Assembly: GCF_000275865.1 (NCBI RefSeq)
Contig: NZ_CM001555.1
Location: forward strand, 2,258,967-2,322,966
DNA length: 64,000 nt
Direction: 5' to 3'
From: Methanofollis liminatans DSM 4140
Lineage (GTDB): Archaea > Halobacteriota > Methanomicrobia > Methanomicrobiales > Methanofollaceae
Notes under the pieces: model-generated
The model's database searches: none
Seen by the model: only the letters and a program-made list of their open reading frames with translations
What the model was told of the DNA's origin: nothing
Shown: positions 62,822-64,000 of the stretch, in pieces
Numbering within the stretch: position 1 is the stretch's first letter
Layout of the letters: each line of letters starts with the position of its first letter
Made by a program: the position numbers and the translations under genes

Positions 62822-64000
62822 ATGGAAGCATCGATCCTCACCGACATCGTCGTCATCTTCGGCCTCTCCATCGCCATCCTCTTCGTCTGCTCACGCCTGC
62901 GTATCCCGGCCATCGTCGGCTTTCTGATCACCGGCATGGTCGCCGGCCCCTACGCGCTCGGGCTCGTGCATGACACCGCGACGGTCGACGACTTCGCAGA
63001 GATCGGCGTGATCCTCCTCCTCTTCACCATCGGGATGGAGTTCTCGTTCAAAAGCCTCCTGCGGATCAAACGGGCGGTGCTCCTCGGCGGCTCCCTCCAG
63101 GTCGGCGGCACGATCCTGATCGTGGCGGCGGCCTCACTCCTCCTCGGTATCCCCTGGCAGGAAGCGGTGTTGTTCGGGTTTCTCCTCTCCCTCTCCAGCA
63201 CGGCGATCGTCCTCTCGGTCCTCCAGAGCCGCTCCGAGATGGAGAGCCCGCAGGGGCGGACGGCTCTGGGCATCCTGATCTTCCAGGACCTCGTGATCAT
63301 CCCGATGATGCTCCTGGTGCCGATCCTTGCCGGGGCGGACGATGGTTCGGGCATGTCGATCCCGGCCTTCCTGGCCACCTCGGTCGGGATCCTGATCTTC
63401 GTCATCGTCTCGGCGAACTGGCTCGTCCCAAAACTGCTCTTCCATGCCGCACGCCTGCGGATCCCTGAGATCTTCCTCCTCTCCATCGTCCTCATCTGCC
63501 TCTTCACCGCATGGCTCACTGCCAGCGCCGGCCTCTCCCTCGCCCTCGGGGCCTTCATCGCCGGGCTGATCATCTCGGAGTCCGAGTACTCCCACGAGGC
63601 CCTGGGCGCAATCCTCCCGTTCAAAGAGGTATTCACCAGTTTCTTCTTCGTCTCCGTCGGGATGCTCCTCAACATTGCCTTCCTCTTCGAGCATCTCGGC
63701 GTCGTCCTGCTCCTGGTGGCAGGCGTCGTCGCGGTCAAGGCGATCGTCGCGGGCGCCGCTACCCTGGCGATCGGCTACTCGATCCGCACCGCCCTCCTCG
63801 CCGGGCTTGCGATCAGCCAGATCGGAGAGTTCTCATTCGTGCTCTCCAAAACCGGGGCCGACTACGGCCTCATCGACAGCGGGGCATACCAGACCTTCCT
63901 CGCCGTCACGATCCTCACGATGATCGCCACCCCCTTCGTCATCGGGGGTGCGCCGACGGTCGCCAACCGAACAATGAGGCTCTCCCTGCCCGAACGGGTA
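62822..64000 (+). CDS. KefB/CPA2-type cation:proton antiporter, C-terminus beyond window
   Basis: 393 residues are visible, open at the right edge. About twelve transmembrane helices match the CPA2 family: VGFLITGMVAGPYALGLVHD, FTIGMEFSFKSL, GFLLSLSSTAIVLSVLQ, GILIFQDLVIIPM, SVGMLLNIAFLF. It exchanges K+ or Na+ for H+. A TrkA-N tail may follow outside the window. The ATG at 62822 is the first good start after 161 nt of gene-free sequence. Confidence 0.9.
   Translation, partial: MEASILTDIVVIFGLSIAILFVCSRLRIPAIVGFLITGMVAGPYALGLVHDTATVDDFAEIGVILLLFTIGMEFSFKSLLRIKRAVLLGGSLQVGGTILIVAAASLLLGIPWQEAVLFGFLLSLSSTAIVLSVLQSRSEMESPQGRTALGILIFQDLVIIPMMLLVPILAGADDGSGMSIPAFLATSVGILIFVIVSANWLVPKLLFHAARLRIPEIFLLSIVLICLFTAWLTASAGLSLALGAFIAGLIISESEYSHEALGAILPFKEVFTSFFFVSVGMLLNIAFLFEHLGVVLLLVAGVVAVKAIVAGAATLAIGYSIRTALLAGLAISQIGEFSFVLSKTGADYGLIDSGAYQTFLAVTILTMIATPFVIGGAPTVANRTMRLSLPERV

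Overview
The window is a GC-rich (by eye about 60%), gene-dense euryarchaeal chromosome segment. The gene set points to a hydrogenotrophic methanogen of the Methanomicrobiales (Methanofollis/Methanoculleus-like; this placement is inference). It carries a CoM/CoB-type thiol:fumarate reductase (TfrAB), the N-epsilon-acetyl-beta-lysine osmolyte genes ablA/ablB, ribosomal protein eL37, an archaeal Sm protein, SepF, an initiator-type tRNA-Met in two copies, a PGF-CTERM-like surface protein, and many genes with a TATA box about 25-30 nt ahead of the start and no Shine-Dalgarno (SD) site, which suggests leaderless transcripts.

Layout. 0-9.6 kb: paired small membrane proteins, an acetoacetate-decarboxylase-family enzyme, an SDR oxidoreductase, a parvulin, a PRC-barrel-like protein, a DUF4956/VTC-domain/lipoprotein cluster, a PreA-like Fe-S flavoprotein and a membrane-anchored 5'-nucleotidase. 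9.7-19.5 kb: tandem DUF3089 hydrolases, a phosphoribosyltransferase, an MFS transporter, a lone receiver-domain protein, a DUF333-chagasin lipoprotein, an FMN reductase, rubredoxin plus a DEDDh exonuclease, and ablAB. 19.6-21.5 kb: a disrupted secreted polymorphic-toxin gene with an intact C-terminal nuclease-like domain and an adjacent AT-rich immunity-type gene. 21.6-27.9 kb: an AF1577-like radical SAM enzyme, a DNA methyltransferase, a zinc-ribbon protein, a HEAT-repeat protein, a MacB/FtsX-type ABC exporter and a membrane metal-dependent hydrolase. 27.9-28.5 kb: a repeat-rich non-coding interval.

28.5-41.6 kb is the most striking block. It is one minus-strand operon of four secreted proteins: a 1753-aa subtilase ending in cohesin plus dockerin, a 1282-aa protein with an N-terminal cohesin, a complement/alpha-2-macroglobulin-like thioester motif and a C-terminal dockerin, a small cohesin-like membrane-anchored protein, and a 1043-aa cohesin/Ig-like membrane-anchored protein. 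Together they could build a cohesin-dockerin surface assembly around a protease and a thioester protein. A divergent gene at 41.76 kb encodes another anchored surface protein with a related membrane-proximal domain.

42.9-52.1 kb: DUF1616, then a tightly coupled minus-strand operon running from an Lhr-like helicase through a PGF-CTERM-like protein, a BtuF-like binding protein, DUF4350, MoxR, DUF58 and two membrane proteins. 52.1-64 kb is mostly housekeeping: pterin carbinolamine dehydratase, thioredoxin, two tRNA-iMet, purF, eL37, Sm, a PUA protein, sepF, a ZPR1-like zinc protein, an unannotated-size 31-aa basic peptide gene, purM, aspartate kinase, tfrAB, and the start of a KefB-type antiporter.

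No rRNA genes, CRISPR array or complete insertion sequence was seen.
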